From positions 1 through 51,401 of the forward strand of contig NZ_FZPC01000041.1 of the NCBI RefSeq assembly GCF_900187975.1: a DNA stretch of 51,401 nucleotides, read 5' to 3'. Every line of letters begins with the position of its first letter. Within the stretch, counting starts at the first letter, position 1. The DNA is from Pseudomonas delhiensis. Lineage in GTDB: Bacteria; Pseudomonadota; Gammaproteobacteria; Pseudomonadales; Pseudomonadaceae. Positions 25,479 through 33,324 of the stretch are shown in pieces. Both the position numbers and the translations under genes were made by a program. The notes beneath the pieces are model-generated. The model worked only from the letters and a program-made list of their open reading frames with translations, did no database searches and was not told the DNA's origin.

Positions 25479-26369
25479 ATGACCGCCAGCCCCTTGCTCA
25501 CCCTGTTCCTGCCCGTGGCCCTGGGCATCATCATGCTCGGCCTCGGGCTGTCCCTGACCCTGGCCGACTTCGCCCGCGTCGTGCGCTACCCCAGGCCGGT
25601 GCTCATCGGCCTGGTGTGCCAGATCGTCCTGCTGCCGCTGGCCTGCTTCTTCATCACCCTCGGCTTCGCCCTGGAGGCGGCGCTGGCGGTGGGCATGATG
25701 CTGCTGGCCGCATCCCCCGGCGGCACCACGGCCAACCTCTACAGCCACCTGGCCCATGGCGACGTGGCGCTGAACATCACCCTGACGGCGGTGAACTCGG
25801 TGATCGCCATCTTCACCATGCCGCTGATCGTCAACCTGTCGCTGGTCTACTTCATGGACGAGGGCCAGGCCATCCCGCTGCAGTTCGGCAAGGTGCTGCA
25901 GGTGTTCGTCATCGTCCTCGGCCCGGTGGCCATCGGCATGCTGGTGCGGCGCCTGGCGCCGGCGCTGGCGGCGGCCCTGGAGAAGCCGGTGAAGATTCTC
26001 TCGGCGCTGCTGCTGGCGGTGATCATCGTCATCGCCGTGAGCAAGGACTGGCAGACCTTCGTCACCTACGCCCCGGTGGTGGGCGCGGCGGCGCTGTGCT
26101 TCAACCTGGCCAGCCTCGCCGTGGGCTACTGGGTGCCGCGCCTGCTGAGGCTGTCGCGCCCGCAGTCGATCGCCATCGGCATGGAGATCGGCATCCACAA
26201 CGGCACCCTGGCCATCGCCCTGGCCCTGAGCCCGATGCTGCTGAACAACCACACCATGGCGATTCCGGCGGCGATCTACGGGGTGCTGATGTTCTTCACG
26301 GCGGGGGCGTTCGGCTGGTGGGTCAGCCGCGGGGTGAAGAAGGAGGTGGCGACGGGGGCGGTGGTTTGA
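25479..26369 (+). CDS. Bile acid:sodium symporter (BASS) family transporter
   Basis: A 296-residue inner-membrane protein with eight to ten hydrophobic segments. The N-terminal LTLFLPVALGIIMLGLGLSL and later AASPGGTTANLYSHLAHGDVAL and MEIGIHNGTLAIALAL are hallmark stretches of the family. Members co-transport organic acids with Na+; bacterial substrates vary. The start MTASPLLTL follows CAGGAG; an upstream in-frame extension of 47 residues is Cys/Arg-rich and was rejected. It is a single gene, convergent with the AAA ATPase, with a perfect 36-base palindrome between their ends. Confidence 0.92.
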   Translation: MTASPLLTLFLPVALGIIMLGLGLSLTLADFARVVRYPRPVLIGLVCQIVLLPLACFFITLGFALEAALAVGMMLLAASPGGTTANLYSHLAHGDVALNITLTAVNSVIAIFTMPLIVNLSLVYFMDEGQAIPLQFGKVLQVFVIVLGPVAIGMLVRRLAPALAAALEKPVKILSALLLAVIIVIAVSKDWQTFVTYAPVVGAAALCFNLASLAVGYWVPRLLRLSRPQSIAIGMEIGIHNGTLAIALALSPMLLNNHTMAIPAAIYGVLMFFTAGAFGWWVSRGVKKEVATGAVV

Positions 26370-26416
26370 GGGAGAGCCGTTCGCCGGAGGTTTTGGCGTT
26401 CGGGGTTGAGTCCGCT

Positions 26417-26452
26417 CCCTCTCCCCAGCCCTCTAGAGGGCTGGGGAGAGGG
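26417..26452. repeat. Family D 36-bp perfect palindrome between convergent genes
   Basis: CCCTCTCCCCAGCCCTCT is followed immediately by its exact reverse complement, giving 18-base arms with no spacer. It lies between the BASS stop and the convergent ATPase stop. Related C-rich units recur at 34270, 34543 and 35033. There is no T-run on either strand, so it is not a standard terminator. Confidence 0.85.
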
Positions 26453-26500
26453 AACGTGGCCAAGCCGTAAACCGCCGTTACCGGGAGCTTCCCCGTACCC

Positions 26501-27664
26501 TCAATCCGGCCAATGCCAAGCCGGCTCGTCGAACATCCCCTGGCCACGAATCCGCGTCTGCCCCAGCTCCTTCTCCAGGTGGATGGCGTTGCACTGCGGG
26601 TGTTCCTCCAGGGTGGCGATCAGCCGCGCCGCATGGGACACCACCCACACCTGGGTGTGTTCCGAGGCGCGGACGATCAGGCGTCCCAGGGCCGGCAGCA
26701 GGTCCGGGTGCAGGCTGGTCTCCGGCTCGTTCAGCACCATCAGCGATGGCGGCCGCGGGGTGAGCAGGGCGGCCACCAGCAGCAGGTAGCGCAGGGTGCC
26801 GTCGGACAGCTCGGTGCCGCTCAGCGGGCGCAGCAGGCCGTGCTGCAGCAGCTGCACGGCGAAGCGCCCGCCGCTCTGGAAGTCGATGTCCAGGCGTGCG
26901 CCGGGGAAGGCGTCGGCGATGGCCGCGTCCAGCGCCTCGGCGTCGCCGATCTCGCGGATGGTCTGCAGCGCCGCGGCCAGGTCGCGGCCGTCGTGGTGCA
27001 GCACCGGCGTGCGGGTGCCGAGCTGGGGCAGGCGCGCCGGGGCCTCGGCGTCGCTGCGGAAGTGGTCGTAGAAGCGCCAGCCGCGGATGCGCTCGCGCAG
27101 GCGGAAGACTTCCGGGCACTGCGGGTCGTTGCCGATCTGGGCGAACAGGCTGTCGAAGGTCGGCAGGTGCTGCGCCTTCACTGCCCAGCTGCGGCCCTCG
27201 CGCAGGCGCACCATGGGGCCGTTGCGGTCCACCAGCAGCGAGGCCGGGCGGTATACCGGGCCGGCCCAGATGCATTCGCGCTTGATCTCCGGGTCCAGGC
27301 CGAAGGCGCTCACCAGCGGGGGCGGCGGCAGGCCCAGGGCGATGGCGTAGCCGAAGTCCTCGCCGGCGAAGCCCAGGCGCAGGCGCACCACGTCCTTGCG
27401 CGGGCCGCCCTGGACTTCCACCTCGCCCTTGCGCATGCGCCGCGAGAGGGTTTCCGGGCCGGCCCAGAAGGTCGATTCCAGCCCGCCCTCGCGGGCCAGG
27501 GCGTTGACCACGCCGCCCTGGGCGGTCTCGGCCAGCAGGCGCAGGGCGCGGTAGAGGTTGGACTTGCCGCTGCCGTTGGCGCCGGTGATCAGGTTCAGCC
27601 GGCCCAGGGGCAGCACCAGGCTGTTGATCGAGCGATAGTTGGCGACGGCCAGGGTGTGCAGCAT
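26501..27664 (-). CDS. RecF/SMC-like AAA ATPase
   Basis: A 387-residue ATP-binding protein. It opens LAVANYRSINSLVLPLG, then Walker A GANGSGKS (28-35). Near the C-terminus are a signature-like LSDGTLRYLLLVAAL, the Walker B segment LMVLNEPETSLHP and a switch His in VWVVSHAARL. The middle is a variable insertion (about 90-220). This is the predicted OLD/RecF-like ATPase architecture without a TOPRIM nuclease domain. No partner gene adjoins it: BenE lies upstream on the same strand 44 bases away but is unrelated. A longer in-frame start through BenE was rejected. The role could be DNA repair or defence; neither is shown. Confidence 0.88.
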   Translation of the reverse strand: MLHTLAVANYRSINSLVLPLGRLNLITGANGSGKSNLYRALRLLAETAQGGVVNALAREGGLESTFWAGPETLSRRMRKGEVEVQGGPRKDVVRLRLGFAGEDFGYAIALGLPPPPLVSAFGLDPEIKRECIWAGPVYRPASLLVDRNGPMVRLREGRSWAVKAQHLPTFDSLFAQIGNDPQCPEVFRLRERIRGWRFYDHFRSDAEAPARLPQLGTRTPVLHHDGRDLAAALQTIREIGDAEALDAAIADAFPGARLDIDFQSGGRFAVQLLQHGLLRPLSGTELSDGTLRYLLLVAALLTPRPPSLMVLNEPETSLHPDLLPALGRLIVRASEHTQVWVVSHAARLIATLEEHPQCNAIHLEKELGQTRIRGQGMFDEPAWHWPD

Positions 27665-27708
27665 CAGGGCGTTCCCGCTGTGTGGCGAACGCCCGATGCT
27701 AGCAGAGC

Positions 27709-28902
27709 TCAGGGCGCGCGGCGCCAGTTCAGCAGCAGTTGCGTGGCCAGGCCCGCCACCAGGCCCCAGAAGGCCGAGCCCACGGAGAACAGGGTGAAGC
27801 CCGAGGCGGTGACCAGGAAGGTGACCATGGCCGCCTCGCGCTGGCGGGCCTCGGCCATGGCGTTGCTCAGGCCGTTGGTGATGGAGCCGAGCAGCGCCAG
27901 GGCGGCGATGGACAGCACCAGCGCCTTGGGCAAGGCGGCGAACAGCGCCGCCAGGGTGGCGCCGAAGATGCCCGCCACGCCATAGAAGACGCCGCACCAG
28001 AGCGCCGCGGTGTAGCGCTTGTGCGGGTTCTCGTGGGCCTCGGGGCCGGTGCAGATGGCCGCGCTGATGGCCGCCAGGTTGATGCCGTGGGAGCCGAACG
28101 GCGCCAGCAGCAGCGAGGCGATGCCGGTGCTGGAGATCAGCGGCGAGGCCGGCACCTGGTAGCCGTCGGCGCGCAGCACGGCCAGGCCGGGCATGTTCTG
28201 CGAGGCCATGGCGACGATGAACAGCGGGATGCCGATGCTGATGGTGGCGGCCAGGGAGAAGCTGGGCGTGGTCCACACCGGCCTGGCCAGCTCCAGCTGG
28301 AAGTGGCTGAAGTTCAGCAGGCCCAGCGCCCCGGCCAGGGCCACGCCCACCAGCAGCGCGACGAACACCGCGTAGCGCGGCGACAGGCGCTTGGCCAGCA
28401 GGTAGGCGAGGAACATCGCCACCACCAGCAGCGTCTGCTGCTCGGCGGCGCGGCAGATCTCGATGCAGATGCGGAACAGCACCCCGGCCAGCAGCGCCGC
28501 GGCCAGCGAGCCGGGCACCTGGCGCATCAGGCGGTCGAAGCTGCCGGTGACGCCGCACAGGGTGATCAGCCCGGCGCAGACGATGAAGGCGCCGATGGCC
28601 TCGGCATAGGGCACGCCCGGCAGGCTGCTGATCAGCAGCGCGGCGCCGGGGGTGGACCAGGCGATGACGATGGGCGTGCGGTAGCGCAGGGTCAGGCCGA
28701 TGGTGGTCAGGGCCATGCCGATGGACAGCGCCCAGATCCACGAGGATATCTGCGCGTTGCTCAGCCCGGCGGCCTGGCCGGCCTGGAACATCAGCACCAG
28801 CGAGCTGGTGTAGCCGGTGAGCATGGCGACGAAGCCGGCCACCACGGCGGCGGGGGAGGAGTCGGCGAAGGGGCGCAGGCGTGCGCTGGTCGAGTCGGTC
28901 AT
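27709..28902 (-). CDS. BenE-family benzoate/H+ symporter-like transporter
   Basis: A 397-residue inner-membrane protein with about 12 hydrophobic segments. The segment VVAGFVAMLTGYTSSLVLMFQAG and later STPGAALL and GLINLAAISAAICTGPEAH-like stretches are characteristic of BenE. The family imports benzoate or related aromatics with protons. No aromatic catabolic genes are present nearby, so the substrate is open. The ATG overlaps the stop of the upstream LysE-type gene (ATGA), indicating translational coupling. A longer in-frame start inside LysE was rejected. Confidence 0.92.
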   Translation of the reverse strand: MTDSTSARLRPFADSSPAAVVAGFVAMLTGYTSSLVLMFQAGQAAGLSNAQISSWIWALSIGMALTTIGLTLRYRTPIVIAWSTPGAALLISSLPGVPYAEAIGAFIVCAGLITLCGVTGSFDRLMRQVPGSLAAALLAGVLFRICIEICRAAEQQTLLVVAMFLAYLLAKRLSPRYAVFVALLVGVALAGALGLLNFSHFQLELARPVWTTPSFSLAATISIGIPLFIVAMASQNMPGLAVLRADGYQVPASPLISSTGIASLLLAPFGSHGINLAAISAAICTGPEAHENPHKRYTAALWCGVFYGVAGIFGATLAALFAALPKALVLSIAALALLGSITNGLSNAMAEARQREAAMVTFLVTASGFTLFSVGSAFWGLVAGLATQLLLNWRRAP

Positions 28903-29510
28903 GCGGGGGCGATGTCCACGAACAGGGGGTAGAGGGAGGCTACCAGCAGCAGGGCCATGCCGATATTGAACGCGCGGCGCCGCGCCGGCTGCTCCAGCCA
29001 GTGCCGCAGGAAGCTGCCGAGCACGGTCCAGACGCCGACGCTGGGCAGGTTGACCACGGCGAACAGCACGGCGATCAGCAGCACGTTGCCGGCGAAGCCC
29101 TGCTGCGGGGTATAGGTGGTGATGGCGCCGATGGCCATGATCCAGGCCTTGGGGTTGACCCACTGGAAGGCCGCCGCCTGCAGGAAGCTGAACGGCTTGC
29201 CGGTGCCGCGCCCGTTGGCCTGCGGGGCGCCGGCGCGGGCGATGCCCCAGGCCAGGTACAGCAGGTAGGCCGCGCCCAGGTAGCGCAGCACCTGGTAGGT
29301 GAGGGGGAAGGCGTGGAACAGCTGGTCCAGCCCCAGGCCCACGGCGACCACCAGCAGCAGGAAGCCGATGCTGATGCCGAGCATGTGCGGCAGGGTGCGG
29401 CGCACGCCGAAGTTTACCCCGGAGGCCAGCAGCATCATGTTGTTGGGCCCGGGCGTGATGGAGGTGACGAAGGCGAAGCCGAGGAAGGCGGCCAGGAGTT
29501 CGAGGGGCAT
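28899..29510 (-). CDS. LysE/RhtB-family amino acid exporter
   Basis: A 203-residue inner-membrane protein with six predicted spans. The N-terminal FAFVTSITPGPNNMMLLASG is the LysE/RhtB signature. The family exports amino acids or related metabolites. Either MPLELL at 29510 or MRAAMPLELL at 29522 could be the start; neither has a strong ribosome site. The stop overlaps the ATG of the BenE gene by the ATGA arrangement, so an exporter and an importer are made from one message. Confidence 0.9.
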   Translation of the reverse strand: MPLELLAAFLGFAFVTSITPGPNNMMLLASGVNFGVRRTLPHMLGISIGFLLLVVAVGLGLDQLFHAFPLTYQVLRYLGAAYLLYLAWGIARAGAPQANGRGTGKPFSFLQAAAFQWVNPKAWIMAIGAITTYTPQQGFAGNVLLIAVLFAVVNLPSVGVWTVLGSFLRHWLEQPARRRAFNIGMALLLVASLYPLFVDIAPA

Positions 29511-29655
29511 GGCGGCACGCATCTTGTGGTTTTTCCGCAGCCTAACCCCGGCCCCGCGGGCTGTCGCGTAACAGCCAGGGGCGGATCGGCCCGTACAGTG
29601 GCGCGGCCGGCCTGCTGTGGATATGGTGGGCAGGTTGCAGTCGTGGAGTCCCGCC

Positions 29656-30303
29656 ATGGACCACAACCCCTATGCCGCGCCCAAGGTCGAGCTGATCGAG
29701 GCGCGCACCCCGGCCAGCCTCGCCGGCGGCCGCTGGAGCCCCGGCCACCTGCGCCTGCTGGCCTGGCTGAGCCTGGCGCTGCTGCTGGCGCAGGGCGTGC
29801 TGTTCGGCCTGTCGTTCCTCGGCGGCACAGGGCGCGGCGACGCCCTGGACAGCTACAGCCTGTGGCTGGGCGTGCTCTGCACGCTGCTGGGCTGCTACCT
29901 CAGCTGGCGCGCCACGCAGTTCCTGGTCGACCGCTTCGGCGCCCGCGGCATGGCCTGGCCGCTGTGGCTGTCCATCGGCCTGGCGCTGGTCATCCAGGCC
30001 TACGCGGTGGTCTTCGACGCCCAGCTCGACGGCACGCCCAACGCGGCCCTGGCCGGCTTCATGGCGCTGTTCCTGCCCAGCGGCCTGGTGGGCCTGTGGT
30101 ATGGCGTGCGGGTGCTGAAGATCGGCCTGCCGTACCCCTCGGTGAAGGTGCTGGGCTGGCTCGACGTGCTCTCGGGCGTGTGCATGGCTAGCATCCTGCT
30201 GTTCATCCCCGGCACCCTGCTGGCCGCCGCGGCGCTGCTGCCGCTGGCGCTGATGTTCCTGCGCGGCGCGCGGGAGCTGGAGGGCGGCGCTCAGGCGTCC
30301 TGA
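29656..30303 (+). CDS. Multi-span membrane protein with NPYAAP N-terminus
   Basis: A 215-residue protein beginning MDHNPYAAPKVELIE, an N-terminal motif seen in several unrelated small bacterial membrane proteins. It has about five hydrophobic segments (roughly 32-55, 70-88, 98-118, 130-150 and 165-195). A GGAG lies 6 bases before the ATG. I do not recognise a functional family. Its last 13 bases overlap the end of the convergent MarR gene, so the two tail-to-tail genes share 3' sequence with no terminator visible between them. Confidence 0.78.
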   Translation: MDHNPYAAPKVELIEARTPASLAGGRWSPGHLRLLAWLSLALLLAQGVLFGLSFLGGTGRGDALDSYSLWLGVLCTLLGCYLSWRATQFLVDRFGARGMAWPLWLSIGLALVIQAYAVVFDAQLDGTPNAALAGFMALFLPSGLVGLWYGVRVLKIGLPYPSVKVLGWLDVLSGVCMASILLFIPGTLLAAAALLPLALMFLRGARELEGGAQAS

Positions 30304-30734
30304 AGCGGCTGCGCCAGGGCCTGGTTGACCGCCAGCCAGCCGTGCACCGCCTCTTCGCCGGCCTCGGCGAAGGCGCGCTGCAGCAGGCGCGCCTGCTCGT
30401 TGCGCAGGGCCCGCTCCAGCCTGGCGCCCTCGGCGGTGAGGCTGAGCAGGCGCTTGCGCTTGTCGGTCGGCGAGGCTTCGCTGCGGATCAGCTGCATCTC
30501 CTGCAGCTGCCGCAGCGGCATGTTCAGCGCCTGCTTGCTCACGCCCAGGGTGGCCAGCAGCTCCTTCACGCTCAACCCGCTCTTGCGCGCGACGAAGAAC
30601 AGGATGCGGTGGTGCACCCGGCCCAGGCCGCGGCGGCCGAGAATCTCGTCCGGCTTGGCGGTGAACGCCCGGTAGCTGAAGTAAAAGGCTTGCATGGCTT
30701 CCGACCAGGTGTCGGAGGGCAGAAGGTCAGGCAT
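30291..30734 (-). CDS. MarR-family transcriptional regulator
   Basis: A 147-residue winged-helix regulator. The recognition-helix segment LSVKELLATLGVSKQALNMPLRQLQ and the wing SEASPTDKRKRLLSLTAEGA are typical of MarR proteins, which bind small aromatic ligands as dimers. It is divergent from the aminotransferase-GST pair with 80 bases between the starts. The inverted repeat at 30767-30781 in that gap is a plausible operator. The 3' end overlaps the convergent membrane-protein gene by 13 bases. It corresponds by position to PA1653 (from memory). Confidence 0.92.
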   Translation of the reverse strand: MPDLLPSDTWSEAMQAFYFSYRAFTAKPDEILGRRGLGRVHHRILFFVARKSGLSVKELLATLGVSKQALNMPLRQLQEMQLIRSEASPTDKRKRLLSLTAEGARLERALRNEQARLLQRAFAEAGEEAVHGWLAVNQALAQPLQDA

Positions 30735-30766
30735 ATTGACGTATCCGTTCGGCCGTCGTAGCTTCG

Positions 30767-30781
30767 GTCAACCAGTTTGAC
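30767..30781. promoter_or_regulatory. Candidate MarR operator
   Basis: GTCAA-CCAGT-TTGAC is an inverted repeat with perfect 5-base arms and a 5-base spacer. It lies midway between the divergent MarR and aminotransferase starts. Its right arm TTGAC could also serve as a -35 toward the aminotransferase, so a bound repressor would block it. The repeat is visible; the binding is inferred. Confidence 0.4.
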
Positions 30782-30814
30782 TCATTTGCTCCTGCCTCCG
30801 CTACCGGTGACCCC

Positions 30815-31984
30815 ATGGCCTTCTCCGAACGCATCGCCCGCCTGAAAAGCTCCCTGATCCGTGAAATCCTCGCTGCGGCGCAACGTCCGGAGGTGATGTC
30901 CTTCGCCGGCGGCCTGCCGGCCGAGCCCATGCTGCCCAAGGTGGAGTGGGCGGACATGCCGGCCAGCATGGGCCAGTACGGCATGAGCGAGGGCGAGCCG
31001 GCCCTGCGCGAGGCCATCGCCGCCGAGGCGCGGGCCCTGGGCGTGCCCTGCGAGGCCAGCCAGGTGCTGATCGTCAGCGGCTCGCAGCAGACCCTGGACC
31101 TGGCCAGCAAGCTGTTCATCGACCCGGGCACCGAGGTGCTGCTCGAGGCGCCGACCTACCTGGCCGCGCTGCAGGCCTTCCAGCTGTTCGGCGCCGACTG
31201 CGTGACCGTGCCGCTGGGCGCCGAGGGCCCGGACGTGGCTGCCCTGCGCCAGCGCCTGGAACGGCACAAGCCGGCCTTCGCCTACCTCATCCCGACCTTC
31301 CAGAATCCGTCCGGCGTGCGCTACAGCGAAGCGCGCCGCGACGAAGTGGCGGCGCTGCTCGACGAGTTCGGCGTCACCCTGATCGAAGACGAACCCTACC
31401 GCGAGCTGGTGTTCGACGCCGGCAGCGCCACCCCGCTGGTCAGCCGCCTGAAGAAGGCCAGCTGGATCTACACCGGCACCGTCTCCAAGACCCTGCTGCC
31501 GGGCCTGCGCGTGGGTTTCCTGATCGCCACCCCGGACCTGTTCCCGCACCTGCTGCGCCTGAAGCAGTCGGCCGACCTGCACACCAACCGCATCGGCCAG
31601 TGGCAGGCCCTGCAGTGGTTCGGCACCGAGGCCTACCGCGGCCACCTAGCCGAACTGCGCGACTTCTACCGCATCCGCCGCGACGCCATGCAGGCCCAAC
31701 TGGAAGAACACTTCGCCGACCTGGCCGAGTGGAACGTGCCCCAGGGCGGGCTGTTCTTCTGGCTGACCCTGAAACGGCCGGTGGACACCCGCGGCCTGCT
31801 GGACAAGGCCCTGCAGCAGAACGTGGCCTTCATGCCCGGCGAACCCTTCTTCACCGACCCGGATGCCAACCCCGGCCACCTGCGCCTGAACTTCAGCCAC
31901 GTGGCGCCGGAGCGCCTGGGCGAGGGCCTGCGCCACCTGGCCGCGGTGATCCGCGAAGCACAAGCGGCGGCCCAGCCCGCCTGA
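30815..31984 (+). CDS. PLP-dependent aminotransferase, class I/II
   Basis: A 389-residue fold-type I aminotransferase. Lys225 in TGTVSKTLLPGLRVG should bind PLP; Asp192 and Tyr195 (IEDEPYREL) contact the cofactor ring; SGSQQTLDL (88-96) is the phosphate-binding turn. The sequence resembles the 2-aminoadipate/valine-pyruvate-like branch, but the substrate is not certain. It is divergent from MarR and is followed after 9 bases by the GST gene, whose ribosome site overlaps this stop, so the two form an operon. It corresponds by position to PA1654. Confidence 0.94.
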   Translation: MAFSERIARLKSSLIREILAAAQRPEVMSFAGGLPAEPMLPKVEWADMPASMGQYGMSEGEPALREAIAAEARALGVPCEASQVLIVSGSQQTLDLASKLFIDPGTEVLLEAPTYLAALQAFQLFGADCVTVPLGAEGPDVAALRQRLERHKPAFAYLIPTFQNPSGVRYSEARRDEVAALLDEFGVTLIEDEPYRELVFDAGSATPLVSRLKKASWIYTGTVSKTLLPGLRVGFLIATPDLFPHLLRLKQSADLHTNRIGQWQALQWFGTEAYRGHLAELRDFYRIRRDAMQAQLEEHFADLAEWNVPQGGLFFWLTLKRPVDTRGLLDKALQQNVAFMPGEPFFTDPDANPGHLRLNFSHVAPERLGEGLRHLAAVIREAQAAAQPA

Positions 31985-31993
31985 GGAGGCGAC

Positions 31994-32596
31994 ATGTACA
32001 CCGTCTACGGCGACCGGTTGTCCGGCAACTGCTACAAGGTCAGGCTGGTCCTGCACCTGCTGGGCCTGCCGTACCAGTGGCGCGACATCGACATCCTCAA
32101 GGGCGAGACGCAGACCCCCGGGTTCCTGGCGAAGAACCCCAATGGCAAGGTGCCGGTGCTGGAACTGGAGGACGGCAGCTGCCTGTGGGAGTCCAACGCC
32201 ATCCTCAACTTCCTCGCCGACGGCAGCGAGCTGCTGCCGAAGGAACCGCGCCTGCGCACCCAGGTGCTGCAGTGGCAGTTCTTCGAGCAGTACAGCCACG
32301 AGCCCTACGTGGCGGTGGCGCGTTTCATCCAGTTCTACCTGAAGATGCCTGACGAGCGCCGCGCCGAGTACGAGAATTGCCTGAAGGGCGGCTACAAGGC
32401 CCTGGACGTGATGGAGCAGCAGCTGGCGCGCACGCCCTACCTGGTGGGCGACAGCTATTCCATCGCCGACATCACCCTGTACGCCTACACCCACGTGGCG
32501 CACCAGGGCGGCTTCGACCTTTCCGGCTACCCGGCGATCAACGCCTGGATGCAACGCGTCGCGGCGCACCCGCGGCACGTCGGCATGCTCGGCTGA
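31994..32596 (+). CDS. Glutathione S-transferase family protein
   Basis: A 200-residue GST. The N-terminal thioredoxin-like domain has SGNCYKVRLVLHLLGLPY and the glutathione-contacting NPNGKVPVLELEDG and LWESNAIL. The C-terminal helical domain has the N-capping motif SIADITLYAY. It lies directly behind the aminotransferase with a GAGGAGG ribosome site. A clear intrinsic terminator follows the stop. In PAO1, as I recall, the gene after this one begins the H2 type VI secretion cluster; here the next gene is the hemerythrin. Confidence 0.94.
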   Translation: MYTVYGDRLSGNCYKVRLVLHLLGLPYQWRDIDILKGETQTPGFLAKNPNGKVPVLELEDGSCLWESNAILNFLADGSELLPKEPRLRTQVLQWQFFEQYSHEPYVAVARFIQFYLKMPDERRAEYENCLKGGYKALDVMEQQLARTPYLVGDSYSIADITLYAYTHVAHQGGFDLSGYPAINAWMQRVAAHPRHVGMLG

Positions 32597-32610
32597 AGGA
32601 ATGTGCCTAC

Positions 32611-32639
32611 GAAAAGCCCGCCACCGTGCGGGCTTTTTC
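32611..32639 (+). terminator. Intrinsic terminator after the GST gene
   Basis: GAAAAGCCCGC pairs with GCGGGCTTTTTC across a six-base loop, ending in a T-run. It begins 14 bases after the stop and closes the aminotransferase-GST operon. Confidence 0.88.
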
Positions 32640-32789
32640 GTATTCGTGGGCTCTAGTCCGCAGTTTAGGGTCAATCCTATTGACGGGCATCATGGCGTGC
32701 CCCGTCCCGCCTCCCTACCCTGGGCGCAGCCAACAATAGAGCAGTAGCCGGGGCGGCAGGAATGCCGGCGGCCGGTGGGGGAGGTAAAA

Positions 32790-33251
32790 ATGGCCTATCT
32801 GGTCTGGCAGGATGACCTGAACACCGGCATCCAGGTGATCGACAACCAGCACAAGCGAATCGTCGAGATGATCAACCAGCTGCACGAGGCCCAGGGCACG
32901 CTGGACAAGGCGCGGGTCGGCGAGGTGATCGAGGAGCTGGTGGACTACACCCAATCGCACTTCGCCTTCGAGGAAACCCTGCTGGAAGACTCCGGCTACC
33001 AGTTCACCCGCGCCCACAAGAAGGTCCACGAACTCTTCATCAAGCGCGTTTCCGACTACCGCCTGCGCTTCGCCGCCGGCGAGGACGTCGCCGAGGAACT
33101 CAAGGGCCTGCTCGGCCGCTGGCTGTTCACCCACATCCGCAACGACGACGCCAACTACGTGGAGTCGGTCAAGGCCAGCATGCACGAGCTGACCCGCGAC
33201 CAGGGCCACGGCGGCTGGCTGTCGCGCTCGATGAAACGCTTCTTCGGCTGA
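32790..33251 (+). CDS. Bacteriohemerythrin
   Basis: A 153-residue four-helix di-iron O2-binding protein. Candidate iron ligands are His21 (NQHKRIVEM), His57 and Glu61 (SHFAFEE), His76 and His80 (HKKVH), His115 and Asp120 (THIRNDD), the full hemerythrin pattern. It would bind oxygen in the cytoplasm, and the P. aeruginosa homologue at this position (PA1673) is associated with microoxic growth, from memory. The start was taken at MAYLVWQDD behind GGGGGAGG; a five-residue extension is possible but unneeded. Confidence 0.95.
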   Translation: MAYLVWQDDLNTGIQVIDNQHKRIVEMINQLHEAQGTLDKARVGEVIEELVDYTQSHFAFEETLLEDSGYQFTRAHKKVHELFIKRVSDYRLRFAAGEDVAEELKGLLGRWLFTHIRNDDANYVESVKASMHELTRDQGHGGWLSRSMKRFFG

Positions 33252-33324
33252 CGCCGGCGGGCGAAACCGCAGCGGCCATCTATGCTCAGTCCAGAACAAG
33301 AAGGGACTATGCGGAGGACCCTGC

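Noticed and set aside
26501..28741. Apparent fusion of a transporter-like region with the RecF-like ATPase
   Set aside because: The N-terminal part is the wrong frame of BenE; the ATPase has its own start at 27664.
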